A DNA stretch of 64,000 bases from Microbacterium mitrae (lineage in GTDB: Bacteria > Actinomycetota > Actinomycetes > Actinomycetales > Microbacteriaceae), in the NCBI RefSeq assembly GCF_008017445.1, contig NZ_VRSW01000001.1, positions 310,001 to 374,000 of the forward strand. Direction: 5' to 3'. The notes under the pieces are model-generated. The model did no database searches, was not told the DNA's origin, and worked only from the letters and a program-made list of their open reading frames with translations. Shown here one piece after another: positions 63,314 through 64,000 of the stretch; positions within the stretch are counted from its first letter, which is position 1; each line of letters opens with the position of its first letter. The position numbers and the translations under genes were made by a program.

Positions 63314-64000
63314 ATGGACATCGAAGTCGCGCTGCATCGCTGGGGTGGCGCTGCCCGCACGTGGCAGCTCCACCGGTCAGGTGTTTCTGACGGCGATATT
63401 GCCGACGCGGTGCTGTCGGGCCGCGTGATTCGAGCGCGGAAAGGGGTCTACATCGAGAATCGTCGCGACCCGGTCGGCATCGCCGCGACCCACGGCGGCG
63501 CCCTCACCTGCGTTTCTGTGCTGGCGACGCTCGGCATTTGGCTACTGGATTCGCAACCGGAACCACACGTGCAACTAGGGAGGAAGGGGCGCAAGCATAA
63601 GCATCCCCGTTGTCGCTGCGTCGAGCACTATTCGGCGGAGCGAACCCGATTCGGCCGCCAGAGTTGCGCGGATGCCCTGATCGCGGCGATGCAGTGTCTA
63701 ACGACGGAAATGCTGTTCGTCGCTTTCGAGTCGGCCTGGCATCTGGGTTTAATCTCGGCCGATGATCGTCGCCGCATTATCACCGAAGCGCCTCAACGAC
63801 TGGCGCGTTGGCTGCGACGGACGCGAGGAGATGCAGGTTCAGGGCTCGAGTCACTGTTTCGATTTCGGTTGCTGAGGGAAGGAATCACCTTGGAATGCCA
63901 GGTGCACATTCGCGGCGTCGGGAGGGTCGACTTTCGTCACGGGCAGGTGCTGTTTGAGATCGACGGGCGCGAGCACCATGACGGCGACGAAGCGTTCCAT
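63314..64000 (+). CDS. AbiEi-antitoxin-like / DUF559 endonuclease-like protein (partial)
   Basis: Open from the ATG at 63314 to the window edge (229 codons read by hand), so the C-terminus is missing. The N-terminal winged-helix-like part (LHRSGVSDGDIADAVLSGRV then RARKGVYI) resembles the AbiEi-type antitoxin domain. The later segment ESLFRFRLLREGI, CQVHIRGVGRVDF and VLFEIDGREHH fits the DUF559/Vsr-like endonuclease fold, with D and E/D-G-R-E-H at the expected active-site strands. Such fusions are common and poorly understood in Microbacteriaceae. No Shine-Dalgarno is obvious. Confidence 0.8.
   Translation, partial: MDIEVALHRWGGAARTWQLHRSGVSDGDIADAVLSGRVIRARKGVYIENRRDPVGIAATHGGALTCVSVLATLGIWLLDSQPEPHVQLGRKGRKHKHPRCRCVEHYSAERTRFGRQSCADALIAAMQCLTTEMLFVAFESAWHLGLISADDRRRIITEAPQRLARWLRRTRGDAGSGLESLFRFRLLREGITLECQVHIRGVGRVDFRHGQVLFEIDGREHHDGDEAFH

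Overview
The window is a chromosomal segment of a high-GC actinobacterium, most likely in the order Micrococcales and probably in the Microbacteriaceae. The pointers are a tandem clpP1-clpP2 pair next to clpX and a trigger factor with a Lys/Ala-rich tail, an archaeal-like valyl-tRNA synthetase, a clpS-DUF2017 pair, GatCAB, frequent GTG starts and many 1-4 bp start/stop overlaps. The genus is inferred only from gene content and codon style. Nearly all of the window is ordinary housekeeping and transport chromosome; one stretch (about 48.6-53.2 kb) looks accessory.

Layout: 0-5.3 kb is a leftward peptide ABC transporter (fused ATPase, two permeases, lipoprotein receptor) behind a putative L-aspartate dehydrogenase. 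5.5-13 kb holds valS, an ArsR-like regulator/65-aa protein/MFS operon, and a divergent M3 peptidase. The shared regulator-peptidase intergenic region carries five TTGCAA-type sites at an exact 14-bp period. 13-19.1 kb is the protein quality-control block (benE-like permease, clpX, clpP2, clpP1, a frameshifted TPR gene, tig) followed by tRNA-Pro and tRNA-Gly. 19.8-24.9 kb holds a TetR/MMPL divergent pair, mdh and a GntR regulator whose only start lies inside mdh. 25-27.5 kb is a complete polar amino-acid ABC transporter. 27.5-33 kb has a gamma carbonic anhydrase, DUF1761, Dps, amidohydrolase, PaiB-like protein, Nei-type glycosylase and rpiB. 33-42.3 kb has pepN, mscS, a truncated haemoglobin, the threonine-catabolic pair tdh-kbl and an FAD dehydrogenase. 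42.3-48.5 kb has two thioesterases, ettA, a lipoprotein, an SSB paralogue, msrA, tRNA-Arg and orn.

The accessory stretch starts right after tRNA-His. It holds a type I-like DNA methylase fused to a single HsdS half, a convergent gene with a PD-(D/E)XK signature that overlaps it by 91 bp, a DUF6157 gene with an internal deletion, a chimeric remnant of an AraC-type regulator and an unidentified fragment. There is no HsdR, integrase or transposase, so it reads as an eroded island that kept a compact restriction-modification-like module.

From 53.3 kb ordinary chromosome resumes: a LysE exporter, a metallopeptidase-clpS-DUF2017 operon, a small kinase, GerW-like protein, dinB, gatCAB and an acyl-CoA ligase. 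The last 1.6 kb holds a 9-bp minisatellite, three gapless 70-bp repeats with inverted ends and a truncated AbiEi/DUF559-type gene. The heptamer GGTTCCG/CGGAACC is scattered through the whole window well above chance by eye count, but is sparse in the accessory stretch.
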